Assembly: GCA_958510825.1 (NCBI GenBank)
Contig: OY294052.1
Span: 7,461,816-7,525,815, forward strand
Direction: 5' to 3'
Source of the DNA: Brachypterus glaber
Taxonomy: Eukaryota > Arthropoda > Insecta > Coleoptera > Kateretidae
DNA length: 64,000 bases
Positions 44,953 through 56,362 of this stretch are shown piece after piece (position 1 is the first letter of the stretch; every line of letters begins with the position of its first letter). Made by a program: the position numbers and the translations under genes. The notes beneath the pieces are model-generated. The model saw only the letters and a list, made by a program, of their open reading frames with translations, was not told the origin of the DNA and searched no databases.

Positions 44953-45228
44953 GGGAGGATTGGTGTAGTGGACTACCGCGTCGTACTTGACGAGTTTACT
45001 ACCCAAAATAACGTGAGTTCGATTCTCACCGGCGCCGATTTGCCTTTTTCAGTTAATTAATAACTGAAATTTGGCGAAGTCGTAAGTGAAACGGACACCC
45101 CCTATAAACTGGTTCGAAAGTCAATTAAAGCCGGTGGTTCCCTTTACTACTAGCCCACACAAGTCCTGGACTTAGGGGATACTTAATTACTATTCTAGTA
45201 CGAGGTTAAACAAAATGTAAAATGTAAA
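44953..45228 (+). mobile_element. tRNA-derived SINE, copy 3 (plus strand, older)
   Basis: The head GGGAGGATTGGTGTAGTGG has diverged from the other three, while the B box GAGTTCGATTC is intact. The body keeps GGCGCCGATTTGCC, GGCGAAGTCGTAAGTG and CCCACACAAGTCCTGGAC. Tail AAACAAAATGTAAAATGT. Confidence 0.85.
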
Positions 45229-45729
45229 TTATATTTTATATGTGCTTTAAAGCACATTTTATAATTACAAAAAACTTAAAAAACAATTTGTATGGTCCCT
45301 ATTTATAAGCTTATAAAATTAAATCCTTGGATCGTGTGTGTGTGTATTTGTTTTTACAGTGTGAGTCCTTAAACTTAAAAATCAATTCCCTAAATATTTT
45401 TCCAAAGTGTACTTTGTGTGTTTTTCCTTTGAAGTGTTCATATTTAATTTCAAAGGGACAAATAAAAAAAAATCATTTTTATCAAGGTTTAAAAAAAATG
45501 TATGTGGGCATATTTTTTTATAAACTGAGTTAATTAAAAGTAAACCCTACAATTCACCATCACGCGTGGGCGTACTACCTACGTGACAAATATTGCGCAA
45601 TCAGGACGGCCATATTCTAGAAATATCAGGGAATTTAATACATAAGGAAAAGCAAGTTGTTGAATGGACTAGCAGAATAATACACATAAAGAACTGAAAA
45701 TTTTTAAAATATCAGGAAAAAGTCAGAAG

Positions 45730-46135
45730 AATGGAGCTCTCTACAACTAGAATTATGAAACAAAAGACGTCTACCCTATCTCTATCTCATTTGTGCTACA
45801 CTTTCCAGCCAACCAAATAAATACTGTATTTGTTTTTCACACAACAAATACAGTATTTATTTGGTTGGCCGGAAAGTGTATCACTGAGCGGCAGGAACGA
45901 ACATAGCTAATGTGAATCTGTAGAATAAGATAATTCTACTAAAATTTAGATGGCGCCAGTAATTTCTTTAATAAAAATAATACTTTTCGCCCGGCCAATT
46001 AAATATTGTATTTGTTCAACAAAGAACAAATACAGAATTTGTTTGGTTGGGTGGAAGTGGGAGTGTATTTATGTCTTCTATCCTTTTTGGGTAAAACTTT
46101 TGTCCCTGTCTAATCTAACGGGAGAAATCGCCATT
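45730..46135 (-). mobile_element. 405-bp double-hairpin MITE, copy 4
   Basis: Inverted relative to copy 1; both ends intact (AATGGAGCTCTCTACAAC and GGGAGAAATCGCCATT). The strong hairpin is at about 45794-45881. The 70-codon frame 45950-46162 lies in it. Confidence 0.85.
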
Positions 46136-46560
46136 AAAAAGAAAAAAAAAATAATATTTTAAAATTTATAAGGTTTTGAAAATATTCAAGTTCTTATAAT
46201 TAAAATAAATTATAAAAATCCTTTTTTTTTGTGAAGGTAAAATTATCGCTAACCTATACTTTACCTGTCAGATTTTGAATTTAAATAAATGAACAAAAAA
46301 ATGTACCTAAACAAAGGCTAAAGACGTGTTTCTTCTAATTATACTGACTCATTTAAAATATTTTTGTGTTCCCTGTCTTGACAGACGTTGTTTTTGCGGT
46401 TTTAATTATGATAATGGGGCTTAAATTAAGGACAAGGTAGCCATTTTACACAAGAAAATACACATAGAAAAGTTTAGGGCAAAAATGTGTTAAGTCTCAC
46501 ACATTTGGTCCGTATAGGCACGCTTCTAGATAGATTAAAAAAATAACATAAAAAATTGCA

Positions 46561-46722
46561 CGTCCTTGAATGAAGAGCACGGGTTTTGGAATAAAAAACA
46601 GCGCTCTCTATTCAAGGACATTGACTTTGGTTCAAGAAAATGCCAGCCTTGAAACAAGAGAGTATGGCTTTGAACATATCCAAAGACACGTGTCCTTGGT
46701 TCAAGGAATCCGTTTTTTCTAT
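46561..46722. repeat. CTTGAACCAAGG family, right arm plus loop
   Basis: It starts at GTCCTTGAATGAAGAGCACG, then the inverse arm (AAGGACATTGACTTTGGTTC, GACACGTGTCCTTGGTTC) to CGTTTTTTCTATG. The first arm is missing. The 80-codon frame here is a by-product. Confidence 0.7.
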
Positions 46723-47282
46723 GTAGATATTAACTTCGTATTGGCTTTTCTTTTCAATGCATACAATAATAATTACTTATTTGTTTTAATATTGCTAAGT
46801 AAACATCATTAGCAACGTAAAAAAAATAATTAATAGTTGGCATTGCGTCGGCTGTAGAAAAATATTTAGTTTTCGCACCTATTGCCAATTAAAAAACGAA
46901 CAATTAATATTTTTTTAGAGAAAGAAGCTAATTTCATAACGAATGTAAAAAGATATCTCCGTCCCGAAAAAACATTTTCGATTTATCTACTGGTAGTCAA
47001 CATCATATGTACAATATAATATTATCAATAACTTAACCAACGCACTAATAACTCTTTACTCTAGAATAGGCATTTCATTCGTAAAGACTGACAAAAACGT
47101 CGGCAACATAAACATTCGTCCGTCTTACTCTCACATCTTTGTTCTAACAGAGACAACAATACCAGTTACTTGTTATTGTTAAGGCCTGAATATACCTACT
47201 ATTTGTTTACAAACAAACCAAGATGTTGGCGATACTTTATTTTAACGGTATGCGTATTCTAGAAAGAAGAGTTCGTTGAACT
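46723..47282. other. intron stretch, nothing recognised
   Basis: No repeat or frame of note. Confidence 0.5.
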
Positions 47283-47381
47283 AGGTGGAAAATTTCATTT
47301 TTCCTTCGGGAATTAGCAGACTGCGGGGCTACGCCTCTTGGTTTTGCTAACTTCCCTCAGGAAATGAAACGTTTTCCACCT
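47283..47381. repeat. GC-centred dyad
   Basis: AGGTGGAAAATTTCATTTTT...GGAATTAGCA faces TGCTAACTTCC...GAAATGAAACGTTTTCCACCT around GACTGCGGGGCTACGCCTC. TGTAATATACTATAATAC follows within 20 bp. It resembles in design, not in sequence, the dyads at 14.7, 24.9 and 40.5 kb. Confidence 0.65.
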
Positions 47382-47985
47382 CCGTAGATATGTAATATAC
47401 TATAATACTCAATTTTATCGCATTATTGGGTTGACAGAGGCTCACACAATATGATTTACGTAAAATCAGGTCTTTTTATTAATGTGTTTCTGGTTGCATA
47501 AATTATGTTTCGATGTTTCGTATTTCCTGCTTGTTTCCTTAAGAATAAGTGATAGCGTGGGCAAAATTACCATTCAAATTGCCGCGAATTAATCGCCCTA
47601 TCAAATGTTTAATCTTATCGAGTCTGGCCATAAATTTTAAGAATAATAAATTTTTTCTCCCGGTTTCTTGGATAACATTAAAATTGACTTACGACCCGCC
47701 AAAACAATAAGCACATTTCACTTTAATGCACACTAAACTGTTTTGTTATGATAATAAAAAAGTAGTGTCTTTGTTTTCAGTAAAACGTTTTAATACCCAA
47801 TATACGACTTTAACGGTGGCCATATTTAAAAGTTCCCAAAAAAATTACGAGATTACTGGCAGACAGAATTCGTGCAGCGTATCAGTCATGTATAGAACTG
47901 CGGCGAATAATTTTCGTAGTCATCCAGAGCCAGTCCATTTGCCGGTAGTGTCATCTCGTAAAATTTTTGTGAACTTTTAAATTTC

Positions 47986-48608
47986 TATAAACCATTGAAA
48001 AAATGTTATCTCTCCAAAATATAAATTTATTGTCTATTAAACAAACATTACAGCGACAATTGTTTCGACTTTTTTAACATAAAGTAATTTTTTTCCCTTT
48101 TTGGTTTGTTTTTGAGTTTTTGATGTGAATTTGCTGCCACCTCTCCAATTTTATTTCAATTACCAAGTTAAATATAAATTAATCTTTTTCCTTTTTTATG
48201 TTTAACTACTTTTTTGCAGTTTAAAGATAATTCCTTTAGTCTGTTTGAAATATAGTTGGATTATTTTATGATGGATGTCCCAGATTTTTATTCAATTTTA
48301 GATTTCATGAATTTATTTTATTTTAACTTATTGTAGTTTTCTTTTTGTTTAAATTTTTAAGATTTTATAAAAATAATATAGTTAAGGTCAGTATGACATT
48401 TCTAATAATGTGTACTCAAGTTAATTTGTTTATAAATTTAAAAAGTAAGTTTTTTTAAAAGGAAATGTACCATTTTCAACCTAATTTTTCATTATTTGTA
48501 GCTTGAAAATGACTTTATGTTAAAAAAGTCGAAACAATTGTCGCTGTAATGTTTGTTTAATAGACAATAAATTTATATTTTGGAGATAACATTTTTTCTA
48601 TGGTTTAT
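47986..48608. mobile_element. foldback element, ~98-bp arms
   Basis: Arms 47986-48084 and 48512-48608 are almost exact inverse copies (ATGTTATCTCTCCAAAATAT; GACAATTGTTTCGAC). The 430-bp interior is AT-rich and non-coding. Target duplication not identified. Confidence 0.8.
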
Positions 48609-48795
48609 TTAAATCAACTCCAATATGAGTAAGGATCAAGAATTTCTTAATTTTCTTAATTTTAATTTTTTTTTTCTGTAAATTTTTTATTAAAGAATTT
48701 CCTTATTTAAAAAAATGTATTCGAAGCATTCCTGTTCCTATTTACTTCTTTTTATAAATTTACTCGTAAATGTTTAGGTACTTTTGTTTATTCCG

Positions 48796-48827
48796 CTCTG
48801 CAGGATTTAAAGAGAAATCCTGCAGAG
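48796..48827. repeat. perfect 13-bp stem hairpin
   Basis: CTCTGCAGGATTT / AAATCCTGCAGAG with a 6-nt loop (AAAGAG). No T-run follows, so a terminator role is not implied. Confidence 0.7.
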
Positions 48828-49242
48828 AAATCGAAATAGCTCTTTTATTCCTGACCAAACAAACCTACATTTGTAACAATTCTTTCTACTTATATTCGGT
48901 GAACATTTTTAACCGGTTATTTTCTCCCGGATGAATTTTACATATTTTATAGAGTACATTCTAGTTAAGCTATTTCTAAATTGTTTAGATCCTGTTTCTT
49001 TGGTTTTTAAAAGCTCCAAAACGTTGCTGAAATAGTGAGAGAACCCTAAAAACTTATTTTTAATTTATCGAGTCATACACATTACATTTATCTCATTCAG
49101 ATTAAGCTATTTGTATAATAACACACAACTATTTTGCGGGCCAGGGGGGTAGAACAAGTCTTTAAAGAGTTACTTTGACATATCACCCCGTAACTTTCGA
49201 AAAATCGTATCTGCAAAAAAATATTTTCGGTTTCTTGTACTA

Positions 49243-49925
49243 AGGGGCTGTCCATATATTACGTAACGAAATTTTTCCTTATTTTTTACCCCCTCGCCCC
49301 TTTGTGTCACAAGCTGTCACATTTACTAACGACCCCCCCTTCCCCAGGGTGTAACGTATCAATATCCATATTAGTAATATTCTTCATGATACAGAATTTC
49401 GGGTTATAATTGCATAATGAAAGAATTTATAAAGTTTAAAAATGATACATATTTATTATGTATGTACTTGAACAATACATTTTTATCGCGTCACTTATTA
49501 AATTCAATACTAAAAAAAAACAAAATATTTTTCATTTTACCACGGAAAACTCATGTGCAGGGCCGTAGCGAAAGCTGAAAATCAAATTGTTTAATCTAGT
49601 CTTTTATCCCCTCCACAAAAAAGTTTTTGATTAAAAAATAAACGTTTTCACGTTGTATTAGCAGTACTGCTATTATTACAACTTTTGTATTTTTAACACA
49701 TGAAATTTACAACTTTTTCGAATTTCAAGATAGGTGGGGGAAAGGCTCACCCCATCCCCCTATAGCTACAGCCCTGGTCATGTCTTTTTTCACGTCGACA
49801 AACGGCATTACAGATCTTTCTATTTCTTCAATTTCTGGTAGTGGTGACTTAAATCAACGTTTGTTACGTAACATTCTCTTATACCCCCTCCCTGCCCCCT
49901 TTCACAAACTGTCACATTTTATGTT
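49243..49925 (+). repeat. direct pair of a GGGGCTGTCCAT...TTACGTAAC repeat
   Basis: 49243-49345 starts AGGGGCTGTCCATATATTAC and continues with GTAACG and CCCCCTCGCCCC...TCACAAGCTGTCACATTT. A second partial copy at 49865-49925 has GTTACGTAAC, CCCCCTCCCTGCCCCC and CACAAACTGTCACATTTT. A short related piece with TGTAACG is near 53840. Confidence 0.6.
49558..49776. mobile_element. hAT-like MITE, 219 bp
   Basis: The ends CAGGGCCGTAGC and GCTACAGCCCTG are inverted. Flanks CTCATGTG (49550-49557) and GTCATGTC (49777-49784) match at 6 of 8 positions, consistent with an aged 8-bp hAT duplication. It lies between the two copies of the GGGGCTGTCCAT repeat. Confidence 0.6.
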
Positions 49926-49929
49926 TCAA

Positions 49930-50103
49930 CGCTAGCTTTTCTTTGGACCAAAGTCAATGTCCTTGAATGAAGAGCACGGGTTTTTAAATGGAAATCCGCA
50001 TCCGCGCTTATCTTGAAACAAGATAATATGGCTTTGAAGATCCAAATGGCTTTGAACATATCACACGTTTCCTTGGTTCAAGGAATCCGTTTTTCTCTGT
50101 GTG
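49930..50103. repeat. CTTGAACCAAGG family, rearranged copy
   Basis: It has part of arm 1 (CTTTGGACCAAAGTCAATGT), the loop block GAAGAGCACGGGTTTTTAAA, and arm 2 with a small duplication (ATGGCTTTGAAGATCC / ATGGCTTTGAACATATC). It ends CCGTTTTTCTCTGTGTG. Confidence 0.7.
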
Positions 50104-50786
50104 AGTGTTAAACTCAGCTGGGAGAAAATAAATTGTTGAAATATTTCACCAGCTCTTAGACCATTATATCAATTCCCACTTCATTATTCTCAATATGTGG
50201 CATCACACGGATTTTTCCAACAATACTGTCTAACAAAAACAAATAAAATTCAATTACGTTCTATTTATATTCGAAACCCGTGACATTTTATAAATTTTCT
50301 GTTTGTGGGTGATACACAGATTGTGGGTGACATAAAGATTGTGTGTTACACATGACAGTTTATCTCCAGTTTATCTTTAAGATTATGTATGCATACATGG
50401 GCAATAAATCGTAAGTTTTGAATTTCCCAAAATCGGAAACAAATTCCTAGCCAAAAAGTTTCATGAAAAAATAAGAAACTTTGAAAATGTCCGGATGTCA
50501 CGATTTTTGTGGACACGATATATCGATAACTGAAGAACGAATTATTCGACCGACTTAAAATACTTAGGAAAAATCAAGTTTAATGGGGGAAGATCCCTAT
50601 TGTTATTGAAATAAAAGCAAAAAAGTTATTGGGGGTTTAAATTTATAAAAAATATATTTCTCAAAAAAAAAAAATTCAAACATTTTTCGTTTTTAAAAAC
50701 AGATTTTTTTATGATTTTTTTAAAACTAATTTTAACTTGCGTGTAAGTGGGGAAAATGCAATATACCATCCACTGAGAATAATATA

Positions 50787-51501
50787 CAGTGCGGTCCAAA
50801 AGTCATCCCCCCTTTTAACTTTTGAGATATCGACTTAAAATTTAGAACTCTTAAATAAGACAACTTAAACTATCTTTTAGCATATATTTTATATTTTCAG
50901 CTCTTAAAATGTGGGCAGGGGGCATGGGGGACATTTTTTTAAATGGAAAGGGGGGTCGTGTGATACATCATTTTAAAGCTTATAAAATTCTCTATTTAAA
51001 CTAACATTTTTAAATTTTTTAAAGATGTTTTTTAAGGTTTTGATTTTTCAATTTTTTGTGCTAAAACATTCGATTTTTAAAGTTTTTTTTTATAAATTTT
51101 TAGTTATGTCAAGTAATATTAGTTTAAAAGTATAATTAACATTTTTTTATGATGAAATTAGGCATTTTTTAAAAATTATTTGTTTTTTAAAGCAATTTTG
51201 ACATTAATACCCATTTTCAACCCCATTTTAAACCCAATTTTTTTTTTTTAATTTAAAAATCTGGAGTTAAATGGAGAATTTTATAAGCTTTAAAATGATG
51301 TATTACACGACCCCCCTTTCCATTTAAAAAAATGTGACCCCATGCCCCCCTGCCCACATTTTAAGAGCTGAAAGTATTAAATATATGCTAAAAGATAGTT
51401 TAAGTTGTCTTATTTAAAAGTCCAAAAAGTCCAAATTTAAAGTCGATATCTCAACTGGTTCAAAAGTTAAGAGGGGGGGGGGTGACTTTTGGACCGCTCT
51501 G
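50787..51501. mobile_element. CAGTGCGG family, full-length 715-bp copy
   Basis: TA at both ends. CAGTGCGGTCCAAAAGTC to GACTTTTGGACCGCTCTG with the full palindromic arms. Beyond its right end, TATAATGGAATGCGTAG...AGGCTTGTTTTT is shared with 5460-5500. Confidence 0.85.
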
Positions 51502-51544
51502 TATAATGGAATGCGTAGTATCTTGAGGCTTGTTTTTTTGCCTG

Positions 51545-51780
51545 TGCCGGATATAAAAATCCCACCTTAAATATCCGCTGGTAAGTCCAGACGCTTCCGC
51601 TGCCCCCCGTATGGGCTCCTCCGGAGTGGCGTTCTTCAGTTCAAGGTCCCACGTCTACCTTGGGTCGAGTCAATGACACGTGCGTATGGCGGGTGCCGCC
51701 CCCCTCGCACCCGTACCTGTGTCAATTCGTAGGTACGCGAATCCCTCCATCGCTGATTCGCGAACAGCGTTGCCAGGTTA
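51545..51780. other. GC-rich block of unknown identity
   Basis: About 230 bp near 58% GC (GACGCTTCCGCTGCCCCCCG, GGCGGGTGCCGCCCCCCTCG, GCTGATTCGCGAACAGCG). No frame is convincingly coding on either strand. Composition differs sharply from the intron. It could be part of a retroelement 5' end or a transferred GC-rich fragment. Confidence 0.4.
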
Positions 51781-51981
51781 AATATTCGTTTGGACACATA
51801 AATTATATTCGTATATTTGAATCTAGTTTGTATTTCTAATTTGTCATAAATAATGGGTTAAAGTTTAAAGAGTTGAAAAGTCTTGATTCTTGATCAATAG
51901 TGTCGACTCTCAATGCCATTATTTTTGTATTTCTTAATTTTTTAAATAACACTCGTCTTGATCTCTTGATGATAAGATATC

Positions 51982-52239
51982 CACAGAAAAAAAAATTCCT
52001 TGAACCAAGGACACGTGTCTTTCGATATGTTCAAAGCCATATTCTCTTGTTTCAAGGCTAGTATTTCTTTAAACCAAAGTCAGTGTCCTTGAATGAAGAG
52101 CACAGGTTTTTAAATAAAAAAACGCGATCTTCATTCAAGTACATTGACAAAGAATGCTAGCCTTGAAACAAGAGAATATGAGTCTGAACATATCAAAAGT
52201 CACTTGTCCTTGGTTTAAGGAATCCGTTTTTTACTGTGT
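51982..52239. mobile_element. CTTGAACCAAGG palindromic MITE, full copy
   Basis: Two ~120-bp arms mirror each other: CACAGAAAAAA.ATTCCTTG, AACCAAGGACACGTGTC, TTTCGATATGTTCAAAGCC, TTCTCTTGTTTCAAGGCTAG, and their inverse. The centre is GGGTTTTTAAAT.AAAAA. Outer ends CACAG...CTGTG. Non-coding. No clear duplication. Confidence 0.8.
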
Positions 52240-52432
52240 CTCTTATCGATTCTCGTAATTGAGATTGAAACATCCAAACCAAGCGAAAGTCCAAACCAAA
52301 AAGTTCAAACCAAAAATTTTGACAACTGACTTACGCCCAAATGCTTCTCAGGTACAGCCTTATTTTTTTAATTTGGGTTGGTACTTTACATAAACTCACA
52401 TTATTTTGATCCAAAAAAAAGGAGAAACGCTT

Positions 52433-52664
52433 CACAAAAAAAAGGAATCCTTGAGCCAAGGACACGTGTCTTTCGATGTGTTCAAAGCCATATTCTCTTG
52501 TTTCAAGGCTAGAAATGAACCAAAGTCATTGTCCGGGTTTTTGAATGAAGATCCGCGCTTTTTATTCAAGGACACTGACTTTGGTTTAAAGAAATACTAG
52601 CTTTGAAACAGGAGAATATGGCTTTGAACATATCAAGACACGTGTCCTTGATTCAAGAAATGCA
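52433..52664. mobile_element. CTTGAACCAAGG palindromic MITE, second full copy
   Basis: Starts CACAAAAAAAAGGAATCC; both arms present with CACGTG in each; centre CGGGTTTTTGAATGAAG. 190 bp downstream of the previous copy. The frames 52406-52600 and 52603-52791 overlap it and are artefacts. Confidence 0.8.
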
Positions 52665-53542
52665 TTGGGCTCGCATTCGCCAAAATTGCAAATTTTCAAT
52701 TGTAAATATAATTTTTCTATTTGAGCTTCATAAAGTTCAATTCGAGACACTCAAACGGGTTTCACAAAATTCAGCCTTGCAACGCCGTTAAAAACAATTG
52801 AAAACTGTCATAATTAACCTAAAAATTTACTTAAAAAAATACTTTAAAATGTAAATTTTAACGCAAATAGAAAAAAAATTATTAAACATATGTTTCACAA
52901 TGCGTTTTTGGCGCACATGTCCATTGGGAAACTCGCCGCAAGCCAAACTTGGACTCGTGTTTCAAAACGTCCATTGTAATAGATATAAATGTTATAATAA
53001 AAGGAAAGGATACTGTTTTAATATAAGGAAAGGATATTCATCCCTTACTACCCATCTTTATTTCTAGTTCTCCTCCTAAATAATAGAAAGTACTTTATTT
53101 TGCAAAAAAAACATGGGCAAATTAAAGGAACAAAACTTTTTGAAAAAATCCATTTTTACTTTTTTTACAAAAGTAAAATTGATATTTTGCAACTCATTTT
53201 GCGTATGCCAGTTTATGATTCCTAGGTAAAGTTGTTCTGGAAATATAACACAGTCTGGCAACGCTGTTCGATCTTTCGATTGGCGTTGTCAAGGTGATGA
53301 CTTGCCCTACCATAAACAAACTACACGCGTTTTAAATAAACCGATCGAACATCTAGCGCCATCTAGAAGTCAGATGTTTTAAACACAGAAAATATAACTC
53401 TTGGTGTTAAACTAAAACTACCTATTTTCAGAAACTTGGTGCTGAACATTACTATGCCGTCTTGTGGTGCCGCCACACGGTCAGTTTTTGAAACCATTTT
53501 TTGGCGGGATCGTTGGATTTATCGAGGGTTTAATTCCAAACT

Positions 53543-53653
53543 GCCTATGTTCTATAGTGCCGTTCTAAGCTGAAAAGTCCTATCTACATAGGTTTCATAC
53601 ACAGATAAGACCTTTCAGCTTAGAAAGGCAGTATAGGCCCTAGGGAACATAGT
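53543..53653. repeat. hairpin/MITE-like inverted repeat
   Basis: TATGTTCTATAGTGCCGTTC...AAGCTGAAAAGTCCTATCT faces AGATAAGACCTTTCAGCTTA...GGCAGTATAGG, with extra bases (CCCTAG) on the right. Stem about 40 bp, loop about 17. Confidence 0.7.
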
Positions 53654-53656
53654 ACC

Positions 53657-53745
53657 TAAATATTTTAAGATAAATCACAACTTAATTTTGATTCAATTTT
53701 AAGATATTTTAAGGTAAATCACTTAATTTTGATTTAGTTTTAATG
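53657..53745 (+). repeat. imperfect tandem duplication, ~45 bp
   Basis: ATATTTTAAGATAAATCAC...TTAATTTTGATT is followed by ATATTTTAAGGTAAATCAC...TTAATTTTGATT with a small deletion. Confidence 0.7.
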
Positions 53746-54509
53746 AAATATCTTCAAAAATGAGTTTGCTTTAGTAAAAGAGTCTATTGGTTTTTCCGAT
53801 TTTGCAATTTTGCCCCACCCCCTTCCTCTCATGTAACGCATCGTAAAAAAAATTTTGCTTGAAAAACAAACCGTTTGATTTTTCTTTAGAAATAATAGGA
53901 GCGTTGTGTAACGTAGTAAAGACTACTTAGAACAATTTTATTTAGAAAACATTGAAAATTTTCCACATAGGACAAACATCTTAAGCTAATTATTAGGATT
54001 TGGGTTTTAGATAGGACTTTTCTTTTTAGTAGACACATGGGGCTAGTGTAAAGCAATGCTTATCTCAAAAAGTGAATTTTTGCAGGTAGGACAACTTGTA
54101 TTAGCAGGGAAGAATAACAATAAACATATGTTTATTCTACAGGGTAAAAAATAAACAAACTGCAGGAGCTTCAAAAGATTGCACACTGACAATATTAGGA
54201 ACCTGTCCCAAATATTGTCAGAGAACTGGCAATAATAGTAAAGAACAAATTTACAAAAAATTAGCAAACTATAAGAAACTATTGTGGCACAATAACGATT
54301 TCAGCTGTTTTTAGGTACAATTTGGGCACTTAAATAACACTTTGTCGTTTTTAGAAGGCCCGTACTCTTCATGTACGTATTAATTACAATCTCATATCGG
54401 CCTGGCGATTCTCTTCGAATGAAAAGCAGAACCAAGATTTAGAACTCTCTAATTTCTTCGTCACTTTCTTTTCTTGTTGTTTTTGTAATTTTTTTGTTTT
54501 TAACTACTT

Positions 54510-54890
54510 CGCATGGCAATATTAGGAACACAGCTACTTTGACAACAATCCGAGCAAAAATCTCAAAAAATTACCTTTTCGCTTCTTTATTGAGTGAAAC
54601 AGAATATGGGCCAAGAAAGTGCATGTTTGTGCCTATCTTATTACGTCCTTGCCCTGCAATAATCGATGCTATGCAGCTTGCAACAGTCAGCACAGTTTTA
54701 CAAGTTTTTATAGTGGAAGAGCCCGAAACCCGAACTGCGTTTTTGTGCAAGCAATTACCAACTGGATACACATACATCATATTCTACAGGCATCTTTTCG
54801 ATATAACAAATATACTGGCAGTGTCATCTTTGAGACAGAGGAAGAACTAACAAGTTTTAGAGTAGGTGGCAATATTGAGAACATGGCAAT
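54510..54890 (-). pseudogene. possible decayed pogo-type transposase fragment
   Basis: The minus frame 54571-54780 reads KNAVRVSGSSTIKTCKTVLT, then VASCIASIIAGQGRNK. Its spacing weakly recalls KGxKQVGxxTSxERGxxVTVxCCxNA of pogo/Tigger DDE transposases, but catalytic Asp residues are not identifiable. The plus frames here (54494-54850, 54619-54921) are equally long, so it may be chance. TGGCAATATT-GAACA occurs at 54514 and 54868 as a direct repeat. Confidence 0.2.
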
Positions 54891-55668
54891 AATAACCTCA
54901 CCTACCTTATGTTTTTTTTAATGATTTTATCGCTTTTCCTTCATCAACGCCTTCGACAGTAACTAATTATAGACCTTAGAACATCAAAGGTCTGTCATAT
55001 AACCAGAAAATTAAATCTTATGACAGAACTTTTAATGTGCTTGTGGCTATATTGATCGGGAAATTGTAATTAATCAGGTTTTGGGTGGAGTACATCGTAA
55101 AAGCCTAATGATCGTTCAATTTAATAGCTTTTATATTAGGTATTAAATGTGTAATAAATTATTATTGGGCCAATTACTCGCTTATTAAAATTTCATTGAG
55201 GATCTGCTCAATACCAACTAATATGTACATATGTATACATATTATAGTATATTATGGGATATATAATACCGCAAATCTATGTAGGCTCTTATGGCTCTTA
55301 CAAATATTATAAATCGTCACCAGCAATACAAAAACTCGTGACATTTTGTAGTGCTGTTGTAGGGCTGATACCTTACATTTTGTCAAATACTTTAGACTTT
55401 TTTAAAGGAAATAATAAATAATAACACATGCCAACAAAAAAATAACATCAGTTGCTTTTGACTTTTTCAAAAAACTGCAAAAAAAAATTGGACAAGTTAG
55501 CTCGATATCTTAAAAGTTCTCTGGCACCTACAAATATAAATTTTCGGAGTTGTTGTAAAAAACACTTTTATTTACAATTATTGTCAAATTCGTTTTAAGC
55601 GCCCACAAGTATGTAATAAAAATACAGCCCGGTTAAGAGGTTTTGCTCTATAGTAGAGAAAAAGATGC

Positions 55669-55836
55669 AAGTCGCTTGCAAAACAACTTTACACTACGAT
55701 ATTTCAAGAAATCTTTGACATAGAGACTTGAAATTTGGAACATATTTTGTTTACTACTTAGAAAATCTTTGTTCCAAATTTCAAGGGTCAAAGCGTTTTT
55801 GAAATATCGTAGTGTAAACTTGTTTTCAAGCGACTT
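55669..55836. repeat. inverted repeat, ~67-bp arms
   Basis: AAGTCGCTTGCAAAACAACT...TACACTACGATATTTCAAG is mirrored by CTTGAAATTTGG/CCAAATTTCAAG on the inside and AAGCGACTT outside. About 80% paired by eye. The minus frame 55648-55860 is an artefact. Confidence 0.7.
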
Positions 55837-55919
55837 TTTCTTTTTTTTTTCTTCTGACATTTTAAAATAAATAAATAAATTAAAAAACTAAAATAATATG
55901 TTTAAAAAAAAATCTTCGG

Positions 55920-56362
55920 ACAACTTTTGATGTTTTTCACATGAGTGACGTCATAACCTTTTGCCGTCAAGGGGCGCCTCGCGCAAGGGACACGCGCTTT
56001 CGCCAATATTTTAAATAATAAAATTACATTTATCCAATACATACAGATAATAAGACAATTACCAGCTTTATTTTAAATAGATAAACTCAATAATAACCCC
56101 CGCGTGGCTTTTACTTTATTGAGTGAATAATTATTTATTTTACCCACTCAACTGTCACTTGTCAAATTATTTTCTTGTAAATGTCATTATAATTTTTAAT
56201 AAAAATATGAATTTCTGAGCTATTTATTGGATAAAACCTTGTATGGCACTCATGGGTAAACCGATATTGCCCTCTCGAAAATTAACCTGCTTGGCTGACG
56301 CCAGGTTAATTTTCTCATGGGCAATATCTTACTTTACCCACTAGTACCATAAATAACTATTT
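55920..56362 (-). repeat. dyad-headed dispersed repeat, copy B (intact)
   Basis: Inverse of 24928-25275 joined directly to the equivalent of 25866-25960. The dyad (GGTACTAGTGGGTAAAG...AATTAACCTG / CAGGTTAATTTTC...CACTCATGGGTAAACC) is at its right end (about 56243-56350). The left end includes ATGAGTGACGTCATAACC and GGGGCGCC. Confidence 0.75.

Noticed and set aside
48796..48827. intrinsic transcription terminator
   Set aside because: A perfect hairpin but no T-run, and such terminators do not apply to this eukaryotic context.
54494..54921. two overlapping plus-strand genes of 118 and 100 codons
   Set aside because: Mutually overlapping, no motifs, and the minus strand is as open; at best a decayed transposase on the minus strand.
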